A stretch of DNA of 64,000 nucleotides from Rhodeus uyekii. Taxonomy: Eukaryota > Chordata > Actinopteri > Cypriniformes > Acheilognathidae. The notes under the pieces were generated by a model. That model searched no databases. It was not told the DNA's origin and was given only the letters and a program-made list of their open reading frames with translations. Shown piece after piece: positions 1 through 11,480 of this stretch (the first letter of the stretch is position 1; each line of letters opens with the position of its first letter). The stretch lies in NCBI GenBank assembly GCA_037043235.1, contig JAWRVZ010000014.1, positions 3,162,001 through 3,226,000 of the forward strand. Direction: 5' to 3'. A program made the position numbers and the translations under genes.

Positions 1-125
1 CTAAATGTGGCCCATTATATAGGGCTGTAGACCTTCTGTCCTCATCCATGCAGGGGGGAAACAATCTGCTCTGTTGAGTGCAAGCACAGGATACTTATGT
101 CCACAGAGCTATCCTGTGGTGAAAG

Positions 126-422
126 TTGGAGCAACAGTTATTTTTTTTCAAAGTCCTTATCAAAGAAGCTCCAGCAATGAAGCAGAGAATGAGCCTGTGG
201 ATAGTCAAGGCTGTTTCTCTTGCTTACAAGTTGGCCAGGTTACGTTCCTCTATGGCAATCTGGGCCCACTCAACCAGGAGTGTGGCTGCCTCTAAGGCTC
301 TCCTGTCAGGAGTGTGTCTGTCAGATGTCTGTAATGTTGCAGGCTGGTCCTCACCACACACATTCTTCAGGTTCTATAAGCTAGACCTGAAACACACCGC
401 AGGTAGCCAGGTATTAGTGTAG
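126..422 (+). pseudogene. DIRS-like retroelement tyrosine recombinase, C-terminal fragment
   Basis: The reading frame carries the C-terminal catalytic part of a DIRS-type tyrosine recombinase, the enzyme such retroelements use in place of a DDE integrase. The visible motifs are AHSTRSVAAS, which fits the H-x-x-R box, and the FRFYKL stretch, which supplies the expected nucleophilic tyrosine. The same region in the better preserved element at 39240-39572 reads AHSTRGVASS and FARFYNL, in the same order and with the same spacing. The first about 16 residues look like frame-shifted upstream sequence, because the homologous part starts near KQRMSLWIVKA. The rest of the element lies off the left edge. 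It is a fragment and not a host gene. Confidence 0.8.
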
Positions 423-424
423 TC

Positions 425-690
425 CTCTACAGTTCACCAGACAGGTACTCGTCACTGATGTTCACAAAGCATTTCCGATGATCCATGAGTTCCCTTGAAA
501 GGGAACGCCTCAGTTATGACTGTAACCTAGGTTACAAACATTGTTTGGCCACACCTGTCAATGATTTATTTCAGCTACTGGCTGGGTTTGGCATATCTTT
601 ATAGTTTACTGGTTCATGACGTCACCCACCTTTTCAATGCAGCGTCTCATTCCCTCTTAAGAGAACCAAGGTTACAGTTTTAATAGAGGC
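425..690 (+). repeat. DIRS-like 3' terminal region
   Basis: Directly after the recombinase frame come two short G/C-rich motifs in opposed arrangement: a self-complementary TTCCCTTGAAAGGGAA near 490-505, and a CTCATTCCCTCTTAAGAGAA motif near 645-665 followed by GGTTACAG. The same kind of 'fast-snapping' terminal motif recurs at 30460, 34175, 40530, 40590 and 58185 in this window, next to other DIRS-like remnants. It is read as the inverted terminal repeat zone of the element whose recombinase ends at 422. The exact boundary is uncertain. Confidence 0.55.
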
Positions 691-1859
691 ATTCAACATC
701 TTTAGAACCTTAAATGTTGCAAACATATTTTTTTAAATAAAGTTCTGTCAAGCACTTTGGGCCATAGATATGGGTGCTTTGTAATGACCTTAGTAGTGGT
801 ATGATTTGCAGATGAATGCAGTGCAGTCTGAATACTGTATACATTTCAAAAGGTCAGCACGATTGTGAAAGAATGGGAGCGATGTCTCACGGAGAGTCAT
901 ATCATTTTTTTTTTTTGTTCCTCTGGGTAAAGCTTGTCCTTTTAAGCTGATTTAGGGATGGCTTCCCCTGAGTAAATCTTACCTTCATGTTGAGAGGAGA
1001 ACAGAGAACAGAAGTACAACAGATTTTGCATCAGCAACAGTGTGAATAGGAAACTTCAACTGACTTTTTTGATGTGCATTCAGAGCACCAAATTGATTTT
1101 GTATGACTGTGAAAATAAATAGCCATCACAACGGGAAGACAGCTAGGATCAAGAACACTAAAGTCCATACACGAGACTGTCTGTATAAATGGTGCTAGAG
1201 CTTTAGGATTGTACATATTAAAATGCAGATATCTGTGGCCCACAAAAATCATCACTGTGAGCAGAGATTTAAAATACATTTCCACCTGGAATTGGTTTAC
1301 AACAGAAAGCCCATTGGTGTTCATTAAGCCTGACAGAGAATAGATTTGCTTGACAGGGGAAACCAAGATTATTAAATTGTAAGTACAACATTGGAATAAG
1401 GAAGAACAGGGTGGCTCCAGCGGAAGTTAGCTATTTTTTAAAATTAATAAACGTTTCTGCTCTACTTGTGAAGAACCAGTCTTGATGAGCCCTGTATTTG
1501 AACATGGTATAGTGTGCTTCCCCGTTACAGCAGGCTCGCTTGTACAGCAGCAGTTAGCCTTCATTTGTAGAATCAGTTATAATATGTATTACATAGCTAA
1601 GATCCCAAGTGCTGGATAAATGCACATTACAACTTAATGCTAATACTAAAAGTATGTTAGGCTAAGGCAATTTTTATTTTATTTGTTTTACTCATTTTAG
1701 TAGGAGGTCAAATGTGTCAGTGATACACCTATCCTGATAGCATAATAAAGAAAAAAGAAAAACTTGAAATGTATATTATTTTAAAGCTTAATTATTACAT
1801 AACAAAAATTATGTTTGTTGGTTAATATTCATTGTTTCTTGGAAAGAAAGAAAGAACGA

Positions 1860-1927
<68 letters not shown>

Positions 1928-4349
1928 GGACCCTTGACCCTCGTCATAGTTATGTCAAGGTCATGGAGTAACTTAAAAATGCATTCCAGTTTTTAGAGCC
2001 ATTACACTAAAAGCTTCTTAAAAATAGCATAAATGCTATAAATGTATAAATGGTGCAAACAATAGTTTTAAAAAAATGAAAAAAACATAAATAAAAATAA
2101 TAATTTCTAAGAAATGGTGGCCACAGATTGTTGTTTGTATCATAAGAATTTAGAACTGTAGCTTTGATATTTAACCATTATTTATTATTAGAATGGTTAC
2201 GGCGTGAACAATATCCGTTATTAAACAGCAATTGTTGGCCAATATTACTCCAGTGGAAACCACATACCAGTGAAAATAAAAGTGTAAAATTCTTAAGCAA
2301 TATTTTGTATTAGTGTTACAATAGCTAATTTCTTCATTGTCATCCCTTGTTAGCAACCTCTGCAATCCCAGCAATGTGCGCAATTCTGCAATACTTGGTC
2401 CAAAGAGGCACGGACAGCAAGTACACTAAGGCATGTGTATGGTCATGAACTAATTTACATCTGCAAAGCACAGAGATCTCTATCAGTCTATCATCATTGG
2501 AGCTGAAAGATGAATTGAGCTGCTGTACCATTGACATCCACTCTTTCAGAGCCTTGAAAATGACATTCACATCCTCAGATATGACTCTGATGCGTCACCA
2601 TGGCAAAGCCTTTGTTCCAGAACACAAAATTTTATCAGCACCTTGCAAAGCCAAGGACATGTTGCTGTGATATAACAGCAATGGCGCAGGGGATTTAGAG
2701 TGAGAGAAATGTTTATTATATTCATAAAGCATCATGTCATTTTCAATCACACATATTTAACTACAATTAATTCTCCATTTAACTACTCTTACTTTGTAAC
2801 TAATTTTGGGCAAAGATGCATCGGTTTGTTGGATGTCATAGATCAAGAGGTTACAGAACATTGAAGTGAATAAAATAAAAATTTCTATTCAAATTGATTC
2901 AATCTTCAATTTTAATTCATTCTTGAATTTGGCTTAAGGTAGTTAACAGGAAGCACAATTTCAATTGTGATTTGATTTAAGGAAGTAGATTTATAGTGGA
3001 AACTGCTTTAACTGTATTTTATCATTAAAAGTGAAAGTTTGTTTTTATCATTAAAAGTGAAATTCACAGATTTTCAAACTACTTTGTATTGTTAAAATGT
3101 GGATAGTATGTAAAATGTCAATGTTTACTCATTCTCTGTTACCCAGAATGAGAAATTCATCTTTGTTTCTGTTTTTGAATTATTTTTTTATTTAGCAAAA
3201 CACAACATCCAGAGGACTTTTTACAGATTCAGGGCTTTTGTGAAAATTACTTTTGAATTTTAGTATTCTCGCCGAAGGAAAGAAGGAATTTTTTATTTGG
3301 GGCGGTTGGGTTGTCTTCCCCTTACATTTACTAAAGCAACAATACAAGTCAACACTATATGACTAAAAGTTTGCTAAGAACTATTTACTACTAAAGCACT
3401 CATTTGACTCTGGTAAGCGTATCCAGAGCAGAGTGCTGATAGTTGTGCCACCACATTTCTCTGTTTTTTTCTAGTCAGGTAGCACCAATTTCAATTATTC
3501 TTTTTATTTTTTTTTGTCCATCTATTATATAGGCAGTCAAGTTCTTTTGAACCCGACCTCTCCCCCTTCAGTTTTAATCTCAAAGTTGAAACTGCCACCA
3601 TGGAGCTTCTTTCTTTGAAGCACTCTGTTCTAAAGACTGAGTCTTTGTTTGAAGATGCTGTTTACACTAGCTGATAAGTCAGATTTATGAGGAGAGAAGG
3701 AAAAGATGGTGGACCAAAACCCCTGTAATGTCAGGGGGCACACGAGACTGCTTCACTTCATAAAGCAGATTGTTTTTGTAATTGAATTGAAGTGTTAATG
3801 CTACATCGAACAAATATGGTTGTTAGTTTATGTAAATTGAGGGGTGCTGGCTGAAGGCTGCATGCAAGCTGCAGGAATTAATTTCCAAACTACAGGGTGG
3901 CACATGATCAACAGCAATCAAATTCCAATTAGATTTCACTGCAGTACATACAGCTTAGTTAACCATGGCAGTGTTGAAAAATGTAAAGGTTTTTATTGGG
4001 TCTAGAATTGATATAGAATAGGCACAGTACCAAAGTAAGATATTTCATGGGTTTATCTTCGAAGTCACCATCCTATTTAGGTCTGTGCAGTTGACAATGT
4101 TTATTTTGTGAACTAAAATAATCCCAAATATTCCTGTTGATGGTTCTCATCATCGGAAGAAAAAAAAACTTTTGACTGCTGTGAATTGCGCTCCCTCAGC
4201 AATCTGCAAAGTATATGTTAAATGAATATAGCACAGTGTCAACCACTGACATTTGTTAAACATTAGAAGCATAAAATCCAGATTTTTTTCTCCTGTTTTG
4301 AGAAATGTGTGTATACTATTGTATTAACTATCCTCAAAGATGAAATTAT
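691..4349. other. Non-coding, AT-rich; no gene seen
   Basis: No credible reading frame, splice-bounded exon or recognisable transposon protein was found here. The stretch is AT-rich, with several frames of 60-110 codons that show no domain features. It holds one long GAAA microsatellite, listed separately. It may be intergenic or part of a large intron of an unseen gene. Confidence 0.5.
1843..1927. repeat. (GAAA)n microsatellite
   Basis: About twenty near-perfect GAAA units, with one early GAAC variant. It is a pure purine/pyrimidine strand-asymmetric tract, so it can be polymorphic and may form triplex structure. Confidence 0.97.
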
Positions 4350-4510
4350 CCTAGCTTTCCTGTACCTCAATCAGTAGAGCATTGGTATTTACAATGTCAA
4401 GGTCATGGGTTTGATCCCAGGGAAAGCAGGAACTGATTCAAGGTGATCCTTGAATGCAATGTAAGTCGCATTGGATAAAAGCATCTCCCAAATGCATAAA
4501 TGTAAAAAAG
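4350..4510 (+). repeat. tRNA-derived SINE, copy 1
   Basis: The sequence has a tRNA-like head. A degraded A-box region (CCTCAATCAGTAGAGCA) is followed about 40 bp later by a B-box GGTTTGATCCC, the internal RNA polymerase III promoter layout. The tail runs through CGCATTGGATAAAAGCATCT into AAATGTAAA. Two related copies lie at 43725 and 57110 in the same orientation. The family name was not determined. Confidence 0.75.
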
Positions 4511-4739
4511 AGAAATGTTCTTTTTTTTGTCCTCATGACTGTACAGTAACAAAAAATAATTATACAAATGTCATAGTTCTTACATGCTAAATTGAATAAA
4601 TATGCAATTAATTTTGGCAAACAATGTTTTAATTAATTGTAACAAGGTTGCAAAAATTGTAAACCTCATTCAATTGTTTTTTATTTTTTATGAATTATGT
4701 TAGTCAAGGTAATCCACCTCCTTTCACTGACACATTGTT

Positions 4740-5369
4740 GGGGTGGGGGTGGGGGGCAGCATTAGGGCTCTGTCAACAGACAAAGACCAAACAGGAATGA
4801 CCACCTGGCATGCCTACATAGAACAAGACAAACTGAAACAAGACCGAAACATCACCACAGCAGGACAGGGGAAACAAAACAGTCACATGAAACCAGGGGA
4901 GGGGGGGAGAACAGGCAGGCAACACAAAGTCAAAAGAAAATCAGAAAAACAGTCCTCAAATAATCAAAGGACAGTCCAAGGAAGGGGCAGGTGGGACCGG
5001 AGGGCGCCAGGTGGGTCTGGCGTGGCCGGAGGGCACCTGGCAGGCCATGTAGCAAGAGTTCCGGCTCGGCCGGTGGGTAAGGCCACTGGAGATCCGGCTT
5101 GGCCGGCGGGTCAGGCCACTGGAGATCCGCTTCGGTCGGCGGGTCAGTCACATGAGCTCCACTCCAGCTGGCGAGTCAGCCCACATGAGCTCCGGTGGAT
5201 GCCCGAGGTGCTGGTGGCGGCAAATCCTTCCCCCGCTGAGTACTCATCATGGTGGTGTCATTCTGTCATAACACAACAAAACGGTGGAGGACTCAAATGC
5301 AGGGGTGAAGGATTTGTTAACAATAAATAAATAAACAAATATACAAAAGAAATACTCACGAGGGGGAAA
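4740..5369 (-). repeat. R1-like interspersed repeat with a GC-rich internal part
   Basis: The motif AGGGCTCTGTCAACAGAC followed by AAAGACCAAACAGGAATGAC occurs near 4765-4802 and again at 9606-9650. The piece therefore belongs to the same repeat family as the sequence around the hAT-like copies (7818-8075, 9602-9660) and at 41140-41525. The centre (about 4980-5240) is unusually GC-rich for the window and carries a 33-bp tandem repeat. The piece ends at the target duplication of the hAT-like copy A. Frames across it (for example 195 codons on +) look like low-complexity repeat translation. I do not assign them a protein. Confidence 0.5.
5054..5180. repeat. 33-bp GC-rich tandem repeat
   Basis: A unit containing GGCCACTGGAGATCCG and CGGCGGGTCA recurs with 33-bp spacing (for example GGCCACTGGAG at 5081 and 5114). 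There are about 3.5 imperfect copies. It sits inside the R1-like repeat. Confidence 0.75.
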
Positions 5370-5642
5370 ACATTAACTAGGGATAAACTTGCGTTTCGAC
5401 AGTGTCGAGATACCGAAGCGTAAATGTTTCGAAACACTGCTCCGAACTGTGATTCAAAACACCCATGTCACGTGACTAAAGCTAAATGAAGCTTCCGCGC
5501 GCTTCACAAGTGTTTCGACAGGTGGTGCTTGCCAAGTCTGCGTTTGATTGACAGGGGCAGGAATAAACCACACAATCGCACATCTGTCTCAACTCCCACA
5601 AATTAAAAAAAAGAGTTAATGCAACTTCACCTAATGGAAGCC

Positions 5643-6485
5643 CGTTTCCACCACAGTTGAAAAAAAAAAGATTATGTAAGTCGAAATAATGACTTAGTAT
5701 CTCGAAATAACGAGAAACATTCTCAAAATAACAAGAAACGTTCTTGAAATAAAGACTTTGTGTTTCTCCGCATGGTCAAAGCGTGTAAATGCGAGATCAC
5801 AGCAGACATTACACGTTCTGTAAAACAGCTGTTAAAGCCAGTGTGTTAATCATTAATATAATTAAAGAACATGAATGATAAATCATCAGTATATAAGAGG
5901 GATTCCATAGTACTGTATATAGTATTTTATTCATTTGTATTTTTGTGTATGATCAAGTAGTAGCACATTGATCCATGGGTTTTAAACAGGGGAATTATAG
6001 ACTGTTGTATTATAGTATTGTATAGTATTGTATTATAGTGACTCTTTATGATGAACCTGCACAACAAAGAGCATCCGCGAAATTCGCGTTAATATTAACA
6101 CATGTACCCATGCATTTTATGAAGACGTTATACTTAAACTTAACAAATAAATACAGCGTTAATTTGATAATTTTGTAAATCGTGCAAGTTTTACATTTTT
6201 CATTCAACAGTTTTCACCGGCTCTTCGATATCATTCGTAACCGCCTTGCTTTTTTTCCACTTCCATCCCTTCCTCAGCACATGGAAAATATACTGAGAAT
6301 TTATAATCGATGTTACTATAGATTGCATTTTATATATTACTCTGACTTTAACTAATTCAGCTGTTTTACAGAACATCTCAAGATTGTTGTAATCTCGCAT
6401 TTACACGCTTTGACCATGCGGGGAAACATGAGAAGTCATTATTTCGACTTAATCTTTTTTTTTTCTCAACTGTGGCAAAAAAAAG
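5643..6485. mobile_element. Foldback (long-TIR) element inside hAT copy A
   Basis: The left end, CCACAGTTGAAAAAAAAAAG followed by GTCGAAATAATGACTT, is mirrored at the right end as AAGTCATTATTTCGACTT ... CTCAACTGTGG. The inverted similarity extends inward for roughly 200-250 bp on each side, through the CGCATGGTCAAAGCGTGTAAATGCGAGAT and CTGTAAAACAGCTG segments. There is no coding frame. The same structure sits in copy B, so it was captured before the two hAT copies separated. Confidence 0.7.
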
Positions 6486-6496
6486 AATTTCATAGG

Positions 6497-6548
<52 letters not shown>
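6497..6548. repeat. (GATA)n microsatellite
   Basis: About twelve GATA units directly follow the foldback right end. The equivalent place in copy B (8460-8510) has only degenerate TATC-type sequence, so the array expanded after the copies diverged. Confidence 0.95.
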
Positions 6549-6549
<1 letters not shown>

Positions 6550-6680
6550 CATATATAGATCCCTTAAACATCAGAGCAATTAATAGTTTTGCATAAAAAT
6601 AAAAAATGAGACCATTGTGGATTGATTTGTTTTATTAATTGTCACTTTTCATGACCAAAATAACCTAGTTATGATGATTA

Positions 6681-7587
6681 CCGTATGTTTCGCCATATAA
6701 GACGCTCCGGAACATAAGACGCACACGTATAGAGAATTTTAAAGGAGGAAAATCCAATAATTTGTGTGTAAACCGGGAAGTGGGGTGTTGTACCGAAATC
6801 TGACTCGGACAAATCTCACTCTCCTCACTAACATCGAGATTTTTCTGCAGCAGAAAAATACAACTGTGAAAATCTCACTCCCCTCACTAACTCTGGTTTA
6901 AAAGCTCACAGACTCACCATATGATGAGAACAATAAGATAAATATGGTGTTATTTTTTTTTGCTGTGAAAATCTGACTCCCCCTGGTAAACCCATACTAT
7001 AATAGTTACAACCAAATGCTTTTGAGCAAAGAATGTCCATACCATAATGAGATAATAAAATATGTTAAGTCTGTGCGCTTTTAAACCAGAGTTGGGGACG
7101 GGAGTGAGATTTTCACAGGTGTATTTTTCTGCTGTGAAAATTTGAGTCCCCCTGGTAAACCCTACTATAATTCATTATAACTGTAATATAACTTCATTTT
7201 CTGTTTATTTATGTAAGCGTACAAGTCGGTTTGTAGGCGAATATGCTCAAGGAAGTGCGTTCACCTCGATGCAGCGCGTATTAATGCGCGCGCGTAGGGG
7301 AGTGAGATTTGTCCGTGGAGTCAGATTTCGGGACAACACCTGGCGAGACGCGAGTCACCACGGAAGCAGAGAACGCGGCTCACAAGTGCAACTGAGAGAA
7401 TTGAAACTAAACCAAGAGTAAAAAGCGTGACTCACAGAGAGTGAAGCGTGAGCGCCGAACGTCATCACCATGGCTACAGCCTTGGCAACGCACCGCGGAT
7501 TCTTTATATTCGTCGGATAGGACGTACCAACTTTTTCCCCCCAGTTTTGGGGAAGAAAAAATGCATCTTATGCGGCAAAAAATACAG
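6681..7587. mobile_element. TA-flanked MITE inserted in hAT copy A
   Basis: The left end reads CCGTATGTTTCGCCATATAA, and the right end is an imperfect inverted match ending TTATGCGGCAAAAAATACAG. TA dinucleotides flank it (6679-6680 and 7588-7589), as for Tc1/mariner/pogo-type insertions. Copy B lacks the segment and shows the continuous empty site at about 8275-8310. The interior repeats a phrase containing GTGAAAATCTGACTCCCC and carries no credible protein. Confidence 0.8.
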
Positions 7588-7817
7588 TATATATTATAGT
7601 TATATTGTGAGGGTGTTAAAAACTTGCTACATTAACAAAAACACAACATTTATATATTTTTTTAATGGATGTTATCATAGTTGTTTCAGATAACATGCAA
7701 TTGACCCCTAGGCGTCACCATGGAGACTGGTGTCAGTATAAAGTTTCGAAGCCTCGACATTGCTTCAACTGTTTCAGTGTTTCATGAAGCCTCGCTCTGC
7801 CCACCATTAACATTAAC

Positions 7818-8075
7818 TAACAATATAACAGACACACATGAGAACACAAACAAACCGGAGGGCAGGGAACACAAATCACAAGGCATACATCCAGACAGGA
7901 CTGACATCTAGGAATGACAACAACACCACACAGGACAGCAAACACACCGGGATTAAATAGGGACACATAAGGAAAGGTAACGAGCAGAGAACAGCTGACA
8001 ACACTCAAGGTAAACGAGGTAACAAGGTGGGTGGGGTAACACAATGACAAGACACCACAAAGGGGCAGTGTCAGG
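7818..8075 (-). repeat. R1 repeat, middle fragment
   Basis: On the minus strand this fragment reads as TGTCCCTATTTAATCCCGGTGTGTTTGCTGTCCTGTGTGG and related text. That closely follows the + strand copy at 41140-41525 (CCTATTTAATCCTGGTGTG, then TTTGCTATCCTGTGTTGTG). It separates the two hAT-like copies. It is the host of copy B, because the R1 text continues after copy B at 9602. It carries no protein. The superfamily is not known to me. Confidence 0.7.
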
Positions 8076-9601
8076 TAGTGATGGGCAAAGTGAGGCTTCA
8101 TGAAACACTTGAATCAAATGTGCCGTATTGTTTCGAGGCTTCGAAACTCTATACCGACACCCGTCTCCACGGTGACATCTAGTGGTCAATTGCATGTTAT
8201 CTGAAACAACTTTGACAACACGCCATTTAAAAAAATAAAAAATGTTGTGTTTTTGTTAATGTGGTGAGTTTTTAACATCCTCAATATATAGCTATAATAT
8301 ATAACAATAACAATTAGGTTATTTTGGTCATGAAAATGAAAATGAATAAAACAAATCAATCCACAATGGTCTCATTTTTTATTTTTATGCAAAACTATTA
8401 ATTGCTCTGCTGTGTAAGGCATCTATATACGAAGCTATATATCTATATATAAATTTATATATCTATGAATCTCTCTATATATCTATGAATTTGTCTATCA
8501 ATCTATCTCCTATGAAATTCTATTTTCCGCCACAGTTGAGAAAAAAAAGACTACTTAAGTTATCAATTTAAGAAATAATGACTTGGTATCTCAAAAAAAT
8601 GAGAAACTCTCGAAATAATGACTTAACTTCTCGTGATTCTCCGTATGCTCAAAGCAGGTAAATGCGAGATCACAGCAAACATGACATGTTCTGTAAAAAC
8701 AGTTGAATTAGTTAAAGTCAGTGTAACATATCAAATGCAATCTATAGTAACATCGGTTATAAATTATCAGTATATTTTCCACACTTTTCCATGTGCATAG
8801 GAAGGTACAGAAGTGGAACAGAAGTTGGGCGGTTACCGTGATATCGATGAGCCGGTGAAAACTGTTGCATGAAAAATGCAAAACTTGCACGGTTCACAAA
8901 GCTATCGGATTAACGCTGGATTTATTCGTTAAGTTTAAGTGTGACGTCTTCATAAAATGCATGGGTACATGTGTTAATATTAACTCGAATTTCGCGGATG
9001 CTCTTTGATGTGCAGGTTCATTATAAAGAGTCACTATAATACAATACAACCCTATACAATATTATAATACAACAATCTATAATTCCTCTGTTTAAAATCC
9101 GTGGATAACTGTGCTGAACTTGTTCATACAGAAAAATACAAATGAATAAAATACTATATACCATGGAATCCCTCATATACTGATGATTTATCATTCATGT
9201 TCTTAAATTATATTATTGATTAGCACACCGACTTTAACTAAGACAGCTGTTTTACACAACGTGTCAACGTTACACGCTTTGACCAGCGGAGAAGCACGAG
9301 AAGTTAAGTCATTATTTCGACTTAAATAAATAAGAAAAATTCTCAACTGTGGCGGAAACGGGCACACAAAGTGAAGTTGCATTTACTCCTGTCAATTTGT
9401 TCGCTTTGTTCCTGTCAATCAAACGCAGACTCGGCAAGCACCGCCTGTCCAAACACTAGTGAAACGTGCAGAAGCTTCGTTTAGCCAGAGTCACGTGACA
9501 TGGGTGTTTTGAATCACAGTTTCGGTTCAGTGTTTCGAAACATCTGCGCTTCGGAATCTCGACACTGTGTCGAAACGCAGGTTTCGCGTCAGCCATCCCT
9601 A
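8076..9601 (+). mobile_element. hAT-like non-autonomous DNA transposon, copy B
   Basis: The element begins TAGTGATGGGCAAAG and ends CCATCCCTA. It is flanked by GTGTCAGG (8068-8075) and GAGTCAGG (9602-9609), an 8-bp duplication with one mismatch. Length is 1526 bp. It is inverted relative to copy A and contains the same foldback core (about 8525-9345), but it lacks the MITE. No transposase was found, so it was moved by an enzyme supplied in trans. Confidence 0.88.
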
Positions 9602-9665
9602 GAGTCAGGGCTCTGTCAACAGACACTCGAAAAGACCAAACAGGAATGACAGAGGCGTGACATGC
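9602..9665 (-). repeat. R1 repeat, terminal fragment
   Basis: GGCTCTGTCAACAGACACTC and AAGACCAAACAGGAATGACA continue the R1 sequence interrupted by hAT copy B. On the minus strand they match the start of the 41140-41525 copy (the GACAGAGTTCTGACACTGCC region). Confidence 0.65.
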
Positions 9666-10125
9666 ATGCATTTATGTATGTGCACATATATCTTACTGTC
9701 AATCACATAGATGACAAGGGAGTAAACAAGTTGAGAAAGTGACAGTACAAAGTATAAGCACTATTAAAGTAAGACTGATTTCATATTTGCATGAAAGTTA
9801 CAACAATTTCAAATGATCAATTAAAAAAATTATGCAAACTGTGAATAGCCACACTAAAAGCTTTAAAAAAAATGTTGCTATGACAACATGATTTAGTTAG
9901 ATGTTCTAAGGTTCAGACTATAATGAGCAGCATTCCCGCTGATCAAATTTATTTGGTTCTGTCAAATTGAACATTGAAAGTATTATTGATGTAGTTTAAA
10001 GCTTCCTAACTTGTATGTTACTCTTAAAGAATTTAGGACAAATATTTATGAAGAAAAGAAACTAAAACAGCCATCCTTTTTTCCCCAAATTTCACACATT
10101 GTATTTCTCATTGGGATAGATGATC
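9666..10125. other. Non-coding; nothing recognised
   Basis: AT-rich sequence without a frame, repeat or regulatory motif that I can support. It is the pre-insertion flank of the nested transposon complex that starts at 10126. Confidence 0.5.
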
Positions 10126-10179
10126 TACAAACCCGATTCCAAAAAAGTACAAATTGTGAATTAAAAAAAAATATATAAA

Positions 10180-10648
10180 TACATTTAAAAAATGTTTTAT
10201 ATAATATATATATATAACACCTTTTCTTAACCCTAAGGGCTTTTCTTAACCCTAATATTTCCAAAATATAGGAAAAACCAGATTCCCAGCAGTAGAATGG
10301 TGAATTAAGCCGGCCTTTCTCTTGTCTAGTCACCCAGTCAAATAGTCACATATTACCGGTAAATCCCGATCGTTGGTGCACATGAAAATGTAGATCAACG
10401 AATCCACACTCAGCAGTCCCGATGAATCCAATAAACACGAGGATGAATCCAATCCCGCAAATCCAGCGCGATGCTCCGTATCTTCACTCGTTGGAACTCG
10501 TTGATCGTTAAAAGGTCGGAATAAGCGTCACAAGGCCCGTGTGGGGCAGTATTTTGCCGCATTGACTCACCATAACCACGGAAACAAAAAGACGATGTAG
10601 CTGACAGTTTGTAAAGCGAATGCAGAGAATGACCTACAAAAACAAAAC
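10180..10648. other. Interior of outer DNA transposon, unclassified
   Basis: Contains an AT repeat (about 10200-10217), a twice-repeated CTTTTCTTAACCCTAA phrase, and a moderately CpG-rich stretch (10350-10600). No protein domain was recognised. Frames of 62-95 codons on the minus strand show no motif. Confidence 0.4.
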
Positions 10649-10705
10649 CATTTTTTCAGGTTGGACGTGACCAAAAGGAGCCCAATTGGGCGGGAACCCG
10701 ATTGG
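10649..10705 (+). repeat. About 55-bp direct repeat, left copy
   Basis: GGACGTGACCAAAAGGAGCC followed by CAATTGGGCGGGAACCCG is repeated in the same orientation at about 21563-21611, just beyond the other side of the LINE. The pair brackets the LINE plus LTR element. Confidence 0.8.
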
Positions 10706-10805
10706 ACCCTGAACTCACGTTGACCCAACTCACGTCGAACATACTTCACAGTCATTAGTCAACATTAATGCACTTTCAACCAATACACAATGTCATTGGA
10801 AGTGT

Positions 10806-11480
10806 GTTGAGTCAAGTCAAGTCAAGTCACCTTTATTTATATAGCGCTTTTTACAATGTAGATTGTTTCAAAGCAGCTTTACAGGAAAAACAATATAAAC
10901 ATAGTTTGTTTGGCTGAACAGAAGCCCCAAAAGAGCAGGCGAATCAATACAATTGATGAATTTTAAGTTTTAAGTTTCCCCAACTGAGCAAGCCATAGGC
11001 GACAGCGGCAAGGAACCAAAACTCCGGCAGGTGACGTAACGAATGAAGAATAGAATGGAGAAAAAACCTTGGGAGAAACCAGGCTCAGTTGGGGGACCAG
11101 TTCTCCTCTGGCCAAGAGCCAAACCGTGCATGATTATTATACAACAATTCAAGTCCAATATGAAGTCCAATATGGTCAGGTTAGAGATGGGTTCATGATC
11201 GTCACAGGGAGGGTCCAGTAGAGTCACGGTCTCCGCAGACACCCCAGGACAGTGCTGTGCTCGTGTCCAGGTCCTTCATCTGATCTGGATACGGCCCGGA
11301 TCCAGCTGACCACGGTAACCTCGGAATAAACAGAGACCAATATCAGCGTAGATGCCATTCTTCTTCTGATGTATCGAGTACATCAGGTGTTATGGGAATG
11401 TTCCCGGTTCCGGCTTATCTAAATTATGCAGCCTAACAATCATTTTACATGATTTGGATTAAAAATGTATGTATAATGTG
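10806..11480 (-). mobile_element. 3' UTR and tail of L2-type LINE
   Basis: Downstream of the LINE ORF2 on the minus strand is about 670 bp of non-coding sequence. It ends in AAGTGACTTGACTTGACTTG, a short tandem ACTTG tail typical of L2/CR1-clade elements, which end in small repeats instead of poly(A). A 5'-truncated second copy of this 3' end lies at 36826-37202, which confirms the element boundary. Confidence 0.85.

Larger units (their letters stand above)
5378..7809 (-). mobile_element. hAT-like non-autonomous DNA transposon, copy A
   Basis: The element begins TAGGGATAAAC and ends CTGCCCACCATTA. It is flanked on both sides by a perfect 8-bp duplication ACATTAAC (5370-5377 and 7810-7817). 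An 8-bp target duplication with TAG..CTA-type ends is the hallmark of the hAT superfamily. It is the inverted counterpart of copy B (8076-9601), and most of its length aligns to it by eye. It carries no transposase. It is longer than copy B because a 907-bp MITE is inserted at 6681-7587. An inner foldback element (5643-6485) and a GATA repeat are also inside. Strand is given relative to copy B, which was arbitrarily taken as +. Confidence 0.88.

Noticed and set aside
1843..1927. CRISPR-like array
   Set aside because: It is a simple GAAA repeat without spacers, and the DNA is eukaryotic. The 25-bp, 33-bp and 128-bp arrays likewise have no unique spacers.
4743..5330. 195-codon + frame rich in Gly, Pro and Arg
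   Set aside because: It runs through a 33-bp GC-rich tandem repeat and repeat-family sequence. There are no domain motifs, and the opposite strand is also partly open for the same compositional reason.
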